NCBI GenBank assembly: GCA_015231615.1
Contig: JADGBE010000005.1
Span: forward strand, 1 to 64,000
Direction: 5' to 3'
Length of the DNA stretch: 64,000 bases
From: Desulfamplus sp.
GTDB taxonomy: Bacteria; Desulfobacterota; Desulfobacteria; Desulfobacterales; Desulfobacteraceae
Shown: positions 8,842-18,500 of the stretch, piece after piece
Numbering within the stretch: position 1 is the first letter of the stretch
Layout of the letters: each line of letters starts with the position of its first letter
Translations under genes and position numbers: made by a program
The notes under the pieces: model-generated
Seen by the model: only the letters and a program-made list of their open reading frames with translations
The model's database searches: none
What the model was told of the DNA's origin: nothing

Positions 8842-10038
8842 ATGAATGACTTTCTTCAAAGTATCAGAGGTAATCAAAAAGATAAGCGTACCCCAAAAAC
8901 CAGACGAAGTTTTGATAATAATAATTTTAACACAACACCTAACTTTAATACGCAAAATTTTCAAAATCAGGGTAACTACCAATCAACACGAGCAGGCAAT
9001 ATTAAAAGACAAACTACAAGAGGTTTGCCTCATGCCCATTTTCATGGAGACGACGCTCAACCACAACCTCCTTATTCTCCTCAGCTTGACCCTTTTGATG
9101 TAATGCTTGACCTGCTTGATGCTTTTACTAAGAATCAGGAGATGATGATTAGTGTTCAAGAAAAAAGAATACTTGCAGAGGAGCGTAAAGCTATAGCTCT
9201 TGAAGAGATCGCAGAGTATTTAAGAGTTATGACTATGCCATCGTTTCAAAAAAAAATTAGAGACAATATTGGTGATATGAGATCAGAAAAGCCAATGTTA
9301 TCAGATATAGAGGAATCTGATTGTGATTGTGATAGTTATGGTGAAATTTCGCAAAGCATTTCCAAAACAAATATAACACTTAAAGAAGATGAGTTTAGTA
9401 ATATAAATAACTCTTCTCTTGAATCTCTCAGCTCAAAAGATGCCAAAGAGCCTATTGAAGGCGAAATTGTTGATGATATTGATGATGATAGGCAAAATAT
9501 TAATACAGAAAATAGTTACTCTGAAGATTCTGAAGATGTTGAATACTCAATAAAACGAGTTGCCAATAAAGATTTAAAAGATGAGACCAATGTAGGGCAG
9601 CAACCGATAAAAGTGATAAGACGAAAAAGGGCAGAAAATAGAGAAGAGTTCTTAGTCTCAATAGAGGAGTCAGGAAAATTTGTTAGAGAAGAAGAGACCT
9701 CTTCAACTAAGATAGATATACCTGAAAACAGATTGGCAACTCCTATTAGCCCCACCCCTGTCCCCCTCCCCAATGGAGAGGGGCAAAATAATATAGAAGC
9801 TCCAAATAGAGAGTTCGCATTAACAGATCAACAAAATGATGGAAAAGAGCTGCTACCAAGAGAAGAGATACTTGAGATTATTAACTCCATGCGTGCCAAA
9901 GGCAGAACTTTTGACGAGGTAGCACAACATCTTATCGATCTTGGTCAGCCAACATTTTCAGGAAGAGGTGTCTGGCACGCCCAGACAATACATAGAATAT
10001 GCACAAGAGACGAGAAAAAGAGTCAAAAGAACCGCTAA
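8842..10038 (+). CDS. Unknown protein with coiled coil and recombinase-like HTH tail
   Basis: Of 398 residues, the first 85 are basic, Asn/Gln-rich and probably disordered. Residues 90-140 form a helical or coiled-coil segment (PFDVMLDLLDAFTKNQEMM). The middle is acidic and low in complexity. The last 55 residues form a compact helical domain (EEILEIINSMRAKGRTFDEV, ending TIHRICT) whose pattern, helix - G-R-T - helix - W - TIHRI, resembles the HTH of serine-recombinase C-terminal domains. Residues 302-318 are encoded by a copy of repeat B, giving SPTPVPLPNGEGQNN. The ATG follows AAGGACAA. No catalytic motif is visible. DNA binding is an inference from the tail. Confidence 0.75.
   Translation: MNDFLQSIRGNQKDKRTPKTRRSFDNNNFNTTPNFNTQNFQNQGNYQSTRAGNIKRQTTRGLPHAHFHGDDAQPQPPYSPQLDPFDVMLDLLDAFTKNQEMMISVQEKRILAEERKAIALEEIAEYLRVMTMPSFQKKIRDNIGDMRSEKPMLSDIEESDCDCDSYGEISQSISKTNITLKEDEFSNINNSSLESLSSKDAKEPIEGEIVDDIDDDRQNINTENSYSEDSEDVEYSIKRVANKDLKDETNVGQQPIKVIRRKRAENREEFLVSIEESGKFVREEETSSTKIDIPENRLATPISPTPVPLPNGEGQNNIEAPNREFALTDQQNDGKELLPREEILEIINSMRAKGRTFDEVAQHLIDLGQPTFSGRGVWHAQTIHRICTRDEKKSQKNR
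9741..9792 (+). repeat. C/G-rich element B, short copy inside a gene
   Basis: The stretch starts TCCTATTAGCCCCACCCC and ends GGGGCAAAATAAT. It matches both ends of the full element at 14304-14420 with the middle removed. It is inserted in frame in the gene at 8842 and encodes SPTPVPLPNGEGQNN, the same reading as the copy at 42052. Confidence 0.85.
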
Positions 10039-10325
10039 GTTGAAAGTGAACGCATGTATTCATCCCACTCTAAAGGGAGCATCATGCGTTTTTTTGTGTT
10101 GCATGTTTTGCAGCAAGGCACTACATTATTTTTCATAGATTTACCACCTCTTGCAATAGGAACAACGTGATCCATTGTCAACTCTTTAGGTGGAAAGTTG
10201 TTGCCACAATAATGGCAAATTCCTTGAGATCTCTTACGTTTCCACCATTGGCTATTTCTTAGCTCTCTTGCCTTATGCTTCTCGTGTTTTTCTATATCTT
10301 CATCATCTGAAAAATAAAATTCCAT
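10035..10325 (-). CDS. HNH endonuclease family protein
   Basis: A 96-residue single-domain HNH protein. CHYC and CKTC pairs would hold a structural zinc. The core TMDHVVPIARGG supplies the metal-binding Asp-His, and Asn of MKNNVVP completes the H-N-H pattern. The N-terminal 35 residues are charged and helical. Its stop overlaps by 4 bases the stop of the convergent gene at 8842. Such stand-alone HNH proteins are common in bacterial chromosomes and their targets are mostly unknown. It starts 45 bases downstream of the era stop on the same strand. Confidence 0.85.
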   Translation of the reverse strand: MEFYFSDDEDIEKHEKHKARELRNSQWWKRKRSQGICHYCGNNFPPKELTMDHVVPIARGGKSMKNNVVPCCKTCNTKKRMMLPLEWDEYMRSLST

Positions 10326-10370
10326 GAAATAAACCCAAAGTGTTTATGCTTATTAGAGAGTTATTAAAAT

Positions 10371-11267
10371 TTAATAACCAAATTCCTTTAACATATTTTG
10401 GTTATGACTCCAATTTTTTGAAACTTTTACAAGAATGTTTAAAAGCACTTTAGAGCCTGTCATTCTCTCAATATCTTTTCTTGCATTTTCCCCAATTTTT
10501 TTTAGCATTTGACCACCTTTACCGATCACAATGCCTTTTTGAGAATCTTTGTCAAGATGGATACTTGCATGAATAACTATCAATTTTTTTTCAACTTTGA
10601 ATGAATCTACGGTTACAGCACTTGAGTATGGTATCTCCATACCAGTAAGACGAAATATTTTTTCACGGATCATCTCTCCAGCAATAAACTTTTCTGACAT
10701 ATCTGTGAGGGTATCTTTAGGAAAAAGTCTTTGACCTTCTGGCAAAAGAAGTTCTATCTCTTTGATAAGCTCTTCTATCTGTATCCCATTTTTTGCTGAA
10801 ATTGGTACTATTGACTTAAAATCGTATATAGCAGCAGACTCTTTAATACGGGGTAAAACTATTTCATGTGCAACGAGATCAATTTTGTTAATCGCAAGAA
10901 CTACACTTTTTTGACTGTGTTTAAGCTGTTGAATGATTAGCTGTTCTGACTCTATATCTTTTGAAGAGACATCAACCATAAGCAAAATAGCATCAACATC
11001 TTGAACAGCAGATAGAGCTTGATCAACTATCTTACGGTTTAGAATTGATTTTGCATTGTGGATTCCGGGTGTGTCAACAAAGACAATTTGAGATGTTTCA
11101 CGCTCAACTACGCCAAGAATTCTATCTCTTGTAGTTTGAGGTTTATTAGATGTAATGGATATTTTCTCACCAGTTACTCTGTTGAGTAAGGTAGATTTTC
11201 CAGCATTAGGGGCACCTACAATAGCGATAAATCCCGATCTAAATATTTGATTTTCTATATTTTTCAT
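10371..11267 (-). CDS. era: GTPase Era
   Basis: Ribosome-assembly GTPase that binds 16S rRNA near its 3' end. G1 GAPNAGKS, G2 PQTTR, G3 DTPG and G4 NKID are all intact at the expected positions. A C-terminal KH domain (GIVIGKGGQMLKKIG) occupies about residues 225-285. Length of 298 residues matches E. coli Era (301). It lies in a minus-strand block with engB, a second ribosome-assembly GTPase. No clear ribosome-binding site precedes the ATG. Palindrome A copy 2 lies upstream. Confidence 0.95.
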   Translation of the reverse strand: MKNIENQIFRSGFIAIVGAPNAGKSTLLNRVTGEKISITSNKPQTTRDRILGVVERETSQIVFVDTPGIHNAKSILNRKIVDQALSAVQDVDAILLMVDVSSKDIESEQLIIQQLKHSQKSVVLAINKIDLVAHEIVLPRIKESAAIYDFKSIVPISAKNGIQIEELIKEIELLLPEGQRLFPKDTLTDMSEKFIAGEMIREKIFRLTGMEIPYSSAVTVDSFKVEKKLIVIHASIHLDKDSQKGIVIGKGGQMLKKIGENARKDIERMTGSKVLLNILVKVSKNWSHNQNMLKEFGY

Positions 11268-11320
11268 AAAGTTATTATATTTTTAAGTAGTTATTTTAAG
11301 ATGGAATATTGGGGGGCTTT

Positions 11321-11353
11321 AGATTTGACAACTTTAAAAACGTTGCCAAATCT
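11321..11353. repeat. Palindrome family A, copy 2
   Basis: AGATTTGACAAC and GTTGCCAAATCT arms with one mismatch, around a 9-base loop. It lies 18 bases after the stop of the Ala-rich gene and upstream of era, so it may end the upstream transcript. Confidence 0.75.
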
Positions 11354-11370
11354 TTTAAATAGTATCTGTT

Positions 11371-11805
11371 TTATTTCTTTTCTTTAAATTCACGAGCATC
11401 TTTACTGCCTTTCCAAAGCTCAAATGCTACTACTCCTCCTAAAGCTAATAAGCCTAACATTGGAACAATCATAGCTGTTTTTGCAATTCCAGCCGCTTTT
11501 GCTGCTGGAACTGCTACCGTTGCTACTTTAACTGCTGGCACTACAGTTGCAGTTTTTGCTGCGGTTACTGCTGCTGGGATTGCAGTTGCAACTTTTGCTG
11601 CTGGAGCTGCTGCGGTTACTGCTGCTGGAATTGCAGTTGCAGCTTTTACTGCTGGAGCTGCTGCGGTTACTGCTACTGGAATTGCAGTTGCAACCTTTGC
11701 TGCTGGGGCTGCTGCGGTTACTGCTGCTGGGATTGCAGTTGCAACCTTTGCTGCTGGGGCTGCTGCGGTCGTTGTTGCTGCTTTGACAACTGATTCTTCA
11801 ATCAT
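11371..11805 (-). CDS. Ala-rich tandem-repeat protein with C-terminal membrane helix
   Basis: A 144-residue protein. After a 13-residue N-terminus come four near-identical 17-residue repeats of the form AAAPAAKVATAIPAAVT (residues 14-81), then a degenerate half repeat, then a hydrophobic helix (MIVPMLGLLALGGVVAFELW) and a short charged tail, KGSKDAREFKEKK. The start is supported by AGGAG at 7 bases. The repeats probably form an Ala/Pro-rich, Lys-spaced helix or extended rod attached to the membrane. The charged tail after the helix recalls small membrane proteins of Desulfobacterota, but I do not recognise the family. Its position between engB and era does not suggest a role. Confidence 0.75.
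   Translation of the reverse strand: MIEESVVKAATTTAAAPAAKVATAIPAAVTAAAPAAKVATAIPVAVTAAAPAVKAATAIPAAVTAAAPAAKVATAIPAAVTAAKTATVVPAVKVATVAVPAAKAAGIAKTAMIVPMLGLLALGGVVAFELWKGSKDAREFKEKK
11563..11766 (-). repeat. Four tandem 51-bp repeats
   Basis: The DNA behind the four 17-residue units of the Ala-rich protein repeats with a 51-base period, with only a few substitutions between units. Copy number is therefore likely to vary among strains by slippage or recombination. The opposite strand is also open across the array but is a Leu-rich shadow. Confidence 0.9.
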
Positions 11806-11834
11806 GTTAATCTCCTAATAATATTGAATTTTAA

Positions 11835-12440
11835 TTAAATGTGCGATTCTGAAGATACTCCATTAAAAAGCACATTAAGCTCTTGAAGTATATCATCTTT
11901 TCCCTGTTTTGATGTGGCGGAAAAGAGGATAATCTCCTCCTTTTTGCACATTAGTAGCTTTGCCATAACAGAGAGACGGTTAATCTGTCTCTGACGTGAT
12001 AATTTATCCGCTTTAGTAAGCACTCTAAGGCATGGAATTCCTCTATTAGTAAGCCACTCCATAAGTTGAAATTCCTCTTTTTGCGGTTCTCTTCTTATAT
12101 CAATAAGAATAACTACCCCCATTAAGTTAGTCCTTTGAGAGAGGTATCTCTCAACCATAGGACCCCACTGAGAACGAACTGTTTTGGAAACTTTGGCATA
12201 TCCATAACCGGGTAAGTCAACAAAAAACGTATTATTGTTAATCTTAAAAAAATTAACCAACTGGGTACATCCCGGCTTAGAACTTGTTTTTACAAGATTC
12301 TTTCTATTCACTATAGTATTTATGAGTGAAGATTTTCCAACATTTGATCTGCCAGCAAAAGCAACTTCTGGAAATTCAGGTTCAGGAAAATGAGACGGAT
12401 TAACAGCACTTTTAACAAATTCCGAATGTTTTATAATCAT
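11835..12440 (-). CDS. engB: Ribosome biogenesis GTPase EngB (YsxC)
   Basis: Essential GTPase for large-subunit assembly. G1 GRSNVGKSSLIN, G3 DLPGYGYAKV and G4 TKADK are characteristic of the EngB/YsxC family. Length of 201 residues is typical. It begins 20 bases after the aminotransferase stop and is probably cotranscribed with it. Confidence 0.95.
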   Translation of the reverse strand: MIIKHSEFVKSAVNPSHFPEPEFPEVAFAGRSNVGKSSLINTIVNRKNLVKTSSKPGCTQLVNFFKINNNTFFVDLPGYGYAKVSKTVRSQWGPMVERYLSQRTNLMGVVILIDIRREPQKEEFQLMEWLTNRGIPCLRVLTKADKLSRQRQINRLSVMAKLLMCKKEEIILFSATSKQGKDDILQELNVLFNGVSSESHI

Positions 12441-12460
12441 TATTATTAAATCTTTTAAAG

Positions 12461-13636
12461 TTAAATCATATTGTTATATTGGGCTAAATAGCGTTCAAGC
12501 CTATCCATAGCCTCTGCAATATTTTCCATTGAATTTGCATAGGAAAATCGCAAATATCCTTCGCCACTTGGTCCAAAATCAACTCCTGGAGTTACTCCAA
12601 CATGAGCTTTTTCTAAAATATCAACAGCTAATGAGTACGAATCCATTGAGATATGTTTTGCATTGGCAAACACGTAAAAAGCACCAGTTGGCTCCACTGT
12701 TATTCCAAGCCCCATCTCTTTGAGCCTTTTAATCATGTATAGTCGCCGTTGATTATATACTTTTCTCATCTCGTCAGTCTCTTTTTTAGCATTTTTAAGA
12801 ACTGATACCCCAGCAGCCTGCATGACAGAGTTTGCAGAGATAAAGAAATTTTGCTCAAGAATCTGAATAGGACGAATAAAAGGCTCTGGTGCAATAAGGT
12901 ATCCAAGACGCAAACCTGTCATTGCAAATAGTTTTGAAAATCCATTTATCACAAACGCATTATCTGTGATTTCAAGGATTGAATGCTCTTTGCCGCTATA
13001 TACCAACCCATGGTAAATCTCATCTGAGATTATGGCAATGTTGTGAGAGTTTGCAAGTTCTGTTATTGCCTCCATTCTCTCTTTTGACATAACATTTCCT
13101 GTTGGATTAGATGGAGAGTTTATTAAAATTGCCTTTGTTTTTGCAGTAATTTTTTTAGAAATAGCCTCTGGTGTGTATAAAAATCCCTCTGACTCTTGAA
13201 CCTGAACTCTTACTGGAACTCCTTGTGCAAATTTGATGAAGTTAGGGTAACAGGCATAATGTGGATCAGAGATAATTATTTCATCACCCGGGTTTATCAA
13301 TGCAGAGAAAATTAGCAACATCGCAGGAGAAGTTCCTGATGTAATGATAATCCTGTTTGGAGTAATATCCACTCCATAAGTCTCTTTATAATATTCACAA
13401 AGTGCTACTCTTAACCTTATATCTCCAAGACTATGAGTATATTTAGTCTCGTTACGCTCTAACGCTTGAGATATTGCAGCTCTAACACATTCAGGAGCAT
13501 TAAAGTCAGGCTCTCCAACTTCAAGATGCACTACATGAATACCTCTTGCCTCCATTTCATGGATTTTCTCCATTATCTCCATAACTATAAAAGGTGTAAT
13601 CTCTTTTGTTCTCTCTGCTGGTGATATTTTGTTCAT
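12461..13636 (-). CDS. PLP-dependent aminotransferase, class I/II
   Basis: Fold-type I aminotransferase of the aspartate/alanine type, cytosolic. The PLP lysine is in NGFSKLFAMTGLRLGY (near residue 234). LEVGEPDF, SPSNPTGNV, DEIYHGL and the carboxylate-binding Arg of GEGYLRFSYA are present. The 391-residue length is standard. The substrate pair cannot be fixed from sequence; aspartate or alanine with 2-oxoglutarate is most likely. It starts 10 bases after the ExbD-like stop, an operon-like spacing. Confidence 0.9.
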   Translation of the reverse strand: MNKISPAERTKEITPFIVMEIMEKIHEMEARGIHVVHLEVGEPDFNAPECVRAAISQALERNETKYTHSLGDIRLRVALCEYYKETYGVDITPNRIIITSGTSPAMLLIFSALINPGDEIIISDPHYACYPNFIKFAQGVPVRVQVQESEGFLYTPEAISKKITAKTKAILINSPSNPTGNVMSKERMEAITELANSHNIAIISDEIYHGLVYSGKEHSILEITDNAFVINGFSKLFAMTGLRLGYLIAPEPFIRPIQILEQNFFISANSVMQAAGVSVLKNAKKETDEMRKVYNQRRLYMIKRLKEMGLGITVEPTGAFYVFANAKHISMDSYSLAVDILEKAHVGVTPGVDFGPSGEGYLRFSYANSMENIAEAMDRLERYLAQYNNMI

Positions 13637-13646
13637 AACCTACTCT

Positions 13647-14279
13647 CTATTCATAATTATTTATATTTTCTACACTTTCATTTTCTGCCATCGCATCATA
13701 TCCAACGTCAAATCCGATGCTTTGAACCTGATTGATAAGCTCCATAGCATAATCTGAAGCAGATGGTTTAATTATAAAGACTGGATAGTCTCTTAATTTA
13801 TCAAGATTTTCAAGAGATTCTATAAACTCTTTGATGTCGTTTGAATCTGTGGAGAATTTTTTAAATTCAGTTTTTATATATTTTCCTGAACACTCTATCA
13901 GTATAGCCCGCTGATTCGGGTTTGCATCTTTTGCTGGAATAAAAGCTATTGCCTTTTTTTGATTAGAAAGTGATTTTTTTTGTTCCGCGAGCTTACGATT
14001 TAACTCTTTTTGCTTGCCTTGATGATCTGCTAACTCTCGCTCAGACTGAATCATTTTTTTTTCAAGGTGTTCAAGCTCAAGCTCCTTCTTCAATGACTCT
14101 TCGCTCTTGCTTGATTGCATTAAGGTTTGAGGCGATTTTATAGCTTGCCCAGTAACAATATCTACTGCTATGAGTAAAACAAGCAGAATCATAATTCCGG
14201 AGAGGCAAGTTATAATATCTTGAAATGAGAATAAAGATATTGTGATCTCATTGTTGTTTTTTCTACGCTTGCCGCCCAT
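13647..14279 (-). CDS. ExbD/TolR-like protein with coiled coil
   Basis: A single N-terminal membrane helix (SLFSFQDIITCLSGIMILLV) includes an Asp near its start, where ExbD/TolR/MotB proteins keep the proton-pathway Asp. It is followed by a roughly 60-residue charged coiled coil (residues 55-115) and a small alpha/beta domain (RAILIECSGKYIKTEF to VQSIGFDVGYD), probably periplasmic. Together with the MotA/TolQ/ExbB-like gene upstream it would form a proton-driven motor pair. No TonB, Tol or flagellar partner is nearby, so the load is unknown. Repeat B copy 2 separates the two genes. Confidence 0.75.
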   Translation of the reverse strand: MGGKRRKNNNEITISLFSFQDIITCLSGIMILLVLLIAVDIVTGQAIKSPQTLMQSSKSEESLKKELELEHLEKKMIQSERELADHQGKQKELNRKLAEQKKSLSNQKKAIAFIPAKDANPNQRAILIECSGKYIKTEFKKFSTDSNDIKEFIESLENLDKLRDYPVFIIKPSASDYAMELINQVQSIGFDVGYDAMAENESVENINNYE

Positions 14280-14303
14280 AATACTCTCAATCTTCGCAAT
14301 AAA

Positions 14304-14420
14304 TTGGCAATTTCTATTAGCCCCACCCCGTCCCCCTCCCCAATGGAGAGGGGGATAATAATTACTCCCTCCCCTTGGGGAGGGCGGGGAGGGGCAAAAT
14401 AATTATCTGGAAAGCTATAA
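14304..14420 (+). repeat. C/G-rich element B, full intergenic copy
   Basis: Starts near TTGGCAATTTCTATTAGCCCC, continues with two G/C-rich inverted repeats (CCCTCCCCAATGGAGAGGG and CTCCCTCCCCTTGGGGAGG) and ends GGCAAAATAATTATCTGGAA with a short AT tail. It lies between the ExbB-like and ExbD-like genes. Its strong G+C content contrasts with the AT-rich surroundings. Confidence 0.9.
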
Positions 14421-14422
14421 TT

Positions 14423-15310
14423 TCAACTTGCTGACAATCTCAGCTTGCTGATAATATTGGCATGACAATAATCGTTGCAGTCATCAAGAAAGCTCTCCTC
14501 TTTTTTCTTAAGACCAATCATAATCAACTGAATGCAAAGTGCCGCAACTAAAGCTATTAAAGTTGTGTCAAAAGCGACTGAAAGTCCTGACGTAATCTCT
14601 TGTAAGGATGTTTTTAGATATTCAAGCCCTTGATTTTTTATAAGAACAGTCCCAAAGCTGCCAATTGCCTGAGAAAGACCAAGAACCGTTCCTATAAAGC
14701 CAAGAACTGGTATTGCCCAAATAAATCCTTTAACCAAAGCATAACTTGACTCCATCTGATCCTCATCGTTTTGAGCTTGTGCACGAAGCACCTCTGAAAC
14801 TTCAGCGATTAAACCTATGTTCTTTAGATTTGCAAGTGATCGCTCTATTCTATTTAAAAGAACAAAATGTTTTGGATCATCTACAAGACCATACATTCGT
14901 GTGAGAATTGTCTTTGCAGTATCCTTTGTTAATTCAAAATCAGCGGTTTGAGGCACAACCATCAACAAGAGAGCCTTTTGTTGAAAAATTACCTTTCTCC
15001 ACTTTATAAAAAGAATTGAAATTGACCAGCATGAAAAAAAAACAATAAAAAATGGGGTAATGCCTCTTTCAAGAAATAGAGCTATTATATTATCGATAGG
15101 AAGCGTAACAATAGTGGAAACGTAAGGAGAAATATCACTATAATAAAATTGAGGAGTGTAAAAGCCAAAAAACAGGAGCGTGGCAAGGCAAAATGTTAAT
15201 GTTAGATTGACATCAGTATATTTACCACCACTTACACCAATTCTCTCTTCAATGTCCATCTTTTCCCATTGAAGAATTTTTATAAGATTCTGATTTCGTG
15301 TAGCATTCAT
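14423..15310 (-). CDS. MotA/TolQ/ExbB-family proton channel protein
   Basis: A 295-residue inner-membrane protein. Membrane segments lie near residues 38-55, 80-105, 190-215 and 240-265. The family signature is in the last two: IPVLGFIGTVLGLSQAIGSF and the stretch from LQEITSGLSVAFDTTLIAL through IQLIMIGLK. In TolQ/ExbB/MotA these form the inner wall of a proton-conducting pentamer around two ExbD/TolR/MotB helices. The downstream ExbD-like gene is the obvious partner. A cytosolic helical domain links helices 2 and 3. The start follows AAGGACAC. What the motor drives is not indicated. Confidence 0.85.
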   Translation of the reverse strand: MNATRNQNLIKILQWEKMDIEERIGVSGGKYTDVNLTLTFCLATLLFFGFYTPQFYYSDISPYVSTIVTLPIDNIIALFLERGITPFFIVFFSCWSISILFIKWRKVIFQQKALLLMVVPQTADFELTKDTAKTILTRMYGLVDDPKHFVLLNRIERSLANLKNIGLIAEVSEVLRAQAQNDEDQMESSYALVKGFIWAIPVLGFIGTVLGLSQAIGSFGTVLIKNQGLEYLKTSLQEITSGLSVAFDTTLIALVAALCIQLIMIGLKKKEESFLDDCNDYCHANIISKLRLSAS

Positions 15311-15560
15311 AAATTATAGTGTCCTTGATATAACTTAAATTGTAAAGCATTATCTACGATTTTTTTAACATACCTTTCTTATCACTTCAATTTGAATTAT
15401 CACTGTTTGGGGTAGATTAGTCTGGAGTCTGAATAGTTAAACAGGCTCTGAATTAGAAAAATTCTGGCTTAACCATTCAAAATAAGGCATAATCCATTAA
15501 CAGTTTAAGAATCATATTCATTTTTTAGATTTACCTAAGAAAAATTGGACAATTTATCTT
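15311..15560. other. Divergent intergenic region
   Basis: A 250-base gap between the ExbB-like gene and the hybrid kinase, presumably holding both promoters; I could not pick convincing boxes. Bases 15424-15458 (core GTTAAACAGGC) resemble 26552-26586 in front of another gene. Confidence 0.4.
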
Positions 15561-18500
15561 ATGAAACTCTTTCCAAAATTTATAGCTTTAATGTGGAATT
15601 ATCGTAAAAATCGCACCATTGCAAATGATTTAATAATAAGTCTAAGCATTATTATTAGCTTTATTGTTGCAGTTATAGGTGGAGTTTTTTTCCTTATTAC
15701 AATTGAAGATGCCAAAAGAGATTGGCAGATAGATACAGACAAAACAACAGGTGAGATTGCCACTATGATTGCCGAATCTGTCTGGAGTCTTAACGATGAA
15801 CAGATGATGCAGATATTAACTGTTTATTTACAGACAGAATTAATATCAGGCATTAAAGTGGAAGATAAAAGTAGTATTTTATTTCATAAAGAGCCTCCTA
15901 AAGAGGTTGGAATAAAGGTAGTGAAAAAAGATATAGTAAAACAAAATCTTTTTAATGATAGTAAAAAAGGGCAACGCATTGGTTTCATTGAGATATACTA
16001 CTCAAAGGAGCATATAAGAAAATTAACTGAAAATATGCTCTCGCTTGGCTTTGTAGTTGTTTTTATCGTTGTTATAGGAGTCTTTTTTGGGACAAGGATA
16101 GTTTTGAATAAGCTATTAACTAAACGACTTAATGAATTTTTACTTATTATTCGCAATATTGCTCAAGGAAATTATAATCTCTTGATTGGTTCTGTTCCTC
16201 AAAGAGATTTTAATGAAATTGTATTTGCTGTCAACTACATGACCTCTGAAATTCGTACCAGAACAGAGGCTTTGCAATTATCTGAAAAAAAGTTGATTGA
16301 GGCAAATCAGTTGCTGGAGCATCGTGTAAAAGAGAGGACTCTTCAATTAGAAAACTTAAATCAAGAGCTTCTATTTTCAAAAGAGCAGGCAGAATCAGCA
16401 GAAAAGGCAAAGAGCTTTTTTTTAGCCAATATGAGCCACGAAATAAGAACTCCTATGAATGGAGTAATTGCCGCATCTGACCTTGCCCTTGCTGAGACAT
16501 CAGTTCCATCAAGAATCAAGCGGTATCTTGAGATGATAAACAACTCTGCCTACTCCTTACTTGGTATTATCAACGATATTCTTGATTTTTCAAAAATAGA
16601 GGCTGGTAAAATTGATATTGAGTATTCTCAATTTAACTTTTTCCGTATCCTTGAGAGAATACGAGATACTTTTGCCTATCACGTATCTGAAAGAAACATT
16701 GAATTTTTAATGGATATAAATTCTGATGTTCCATATCTTCTTATTGGCGACTCATTAAGAATACAACAGATACTTACAAACCTCATTGGCAATGCTATCA
16801 AATTCTCTAAAAAAGATGGAGTAGTTGTTCTTGGAGTAGAGCATAGTCAAATTTCAGAGTCAGAGGTTCGTTTAAGTTTTTTTGTTAAAGACAATGGAAT
16901 CGGCATGTCTGAAAGCCATCTTAATAAGATGTTTGAGCCTTTTTCTCAAGAAGATGCATCTACAACAAGAAAGTATGGAGGAACAGGTCTTGGCTTGACT
17001 ATAACTAAGCGTCTTGTTGAACTTATGGGCGGACGTATTTCGGCAATAAGCAAACTTGGTGAAGGAAGCACATTTTTTGTAGAATTGAAGTTTGCCATAG
17101 GAAAAAACGGAGAACTGAATGACATGGTTTTTCCTGATATGCTTGCTGATATGCACGTTCTTGTAGTTGATGATAATGCCATTAGCTGTGAAATTGTTAA
17201 AAAGATACTTATAGGCTATGTTAAAGATGTCTCTGTTGCATCGTCAGGAGAGGAGGCGTTAGAGCTTTTTGATATTTATAGAAGTAGCCCCTCTTCTAAT
17301 GATAAACCCTTTGGACTTATTATAACAGATTGGAAAATGGAAAATATTAATGGCATTGAGCTTGCTGAGAAGATACGTAATGAAAAAAAATCCAATATCC
17401 CAATTATTATGATGACAGGATTTAGTAAGAGTGCGGAACAAAGTGCTGCAAGAAAATCTGGTATTAATGCTTTTTTGACAAAACCTGTCAATCCATCAAC
17501 ACTTCTTGATGCCATTGTTCAGATATTTTGCGGCGATATGAAGCAAGAGCAAGAACTTGTAACAGAATCCTCTATGTATCACGATAAATTTAAAGGGGTG
17601 CATATTCTTCTTGCTGAAGATAACACTACAAATCAAGAGATTGCCATAGCAGTTCTTCAAGGAACAGGCTCTACAGTTGATATTGCAGATAATGGAGAAA
17701 AGGCTGTTCAGATGATTTGTCAGCAGTTTGACTCTAACAAAATTCCATACAACCTTGTGTTAATGGATATTCAGATGCCTATAATGGACGGATTTGAGGC
17801 AACAAGCCAAATACGACAAGGTTCTGTAACACCTGACATAACTATTATAGCCATGACTGCCCATGCTATGAAGGGCGATATGGAGAGATGTCTTGCTGCT
17901 GGAATGAATGATTATGTTGCAAAGCCTATTCGACCCACAGACCTTTTTAGAACAATGTCAAAGTATCTGACTAAACAGATAGCTAAAACATCTATAAATT
18001 CAAAATCTCACTCCTCAACTATTAATCCATCCGACACTCTCCATTCAACTAAACAAGCAGATGAGCCTGAAAAAAACAAGGAACTCTTTTTTGATATGAA
18101 TGGTGCTATTGAGAGATTGGGAATTTCACAACCAACTTATATTAAAATTCTTAAAGGGTTTGGAGAAGAGCTTCACGAAAAGATAGAGCATTTTTGGCAG
18201 GCTTTTCATAGCAAAGATATAATTTTACTTCAAAGGCTTGCCCATTCGATAAAAGGCGGTAGTGGAAGTATTTGTGCTGATGAACTTTACAAAGCATCTG
18301 AAGCCCTTGATTTTGCTTGTCGTAAATTTATTGATTCTAATGACAATGGCTTTGACGTTGAAAGTAATCTATCATCTATTGAGCCACTACTAATTGATGT
18401 TGATAGCAGGATAAAAGATTTAATTAATGCCGTTAAAAATTTAGATACAGATTTGGATCAAGTAAATCCAAAGTCAATAGAATCAGAAGAGCTAAATATA

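Noticed and set aside
11547-11786. Leu-rich open frame on the plus strand
   Set aside because: It is the exact antisense of the Ala-rich tandem repeats, has no ribosome-binding site and a composition of Leu and Gln only.
11371-11805. Magnetosome protein
   Set aside because: Ala/Leu/Gly-rich repeats near a membrane helix occur in some magnetosome proteins, but no mam or mad neighbours are present and the repeat type differs.
13647-15310. Zorya-type defence system
   Set aside because: The motor pair resembles ZorA/ZorB only in general type; no ZorC/ZorD or ZorE neighbours exist and the flanking genes are housekeeping.
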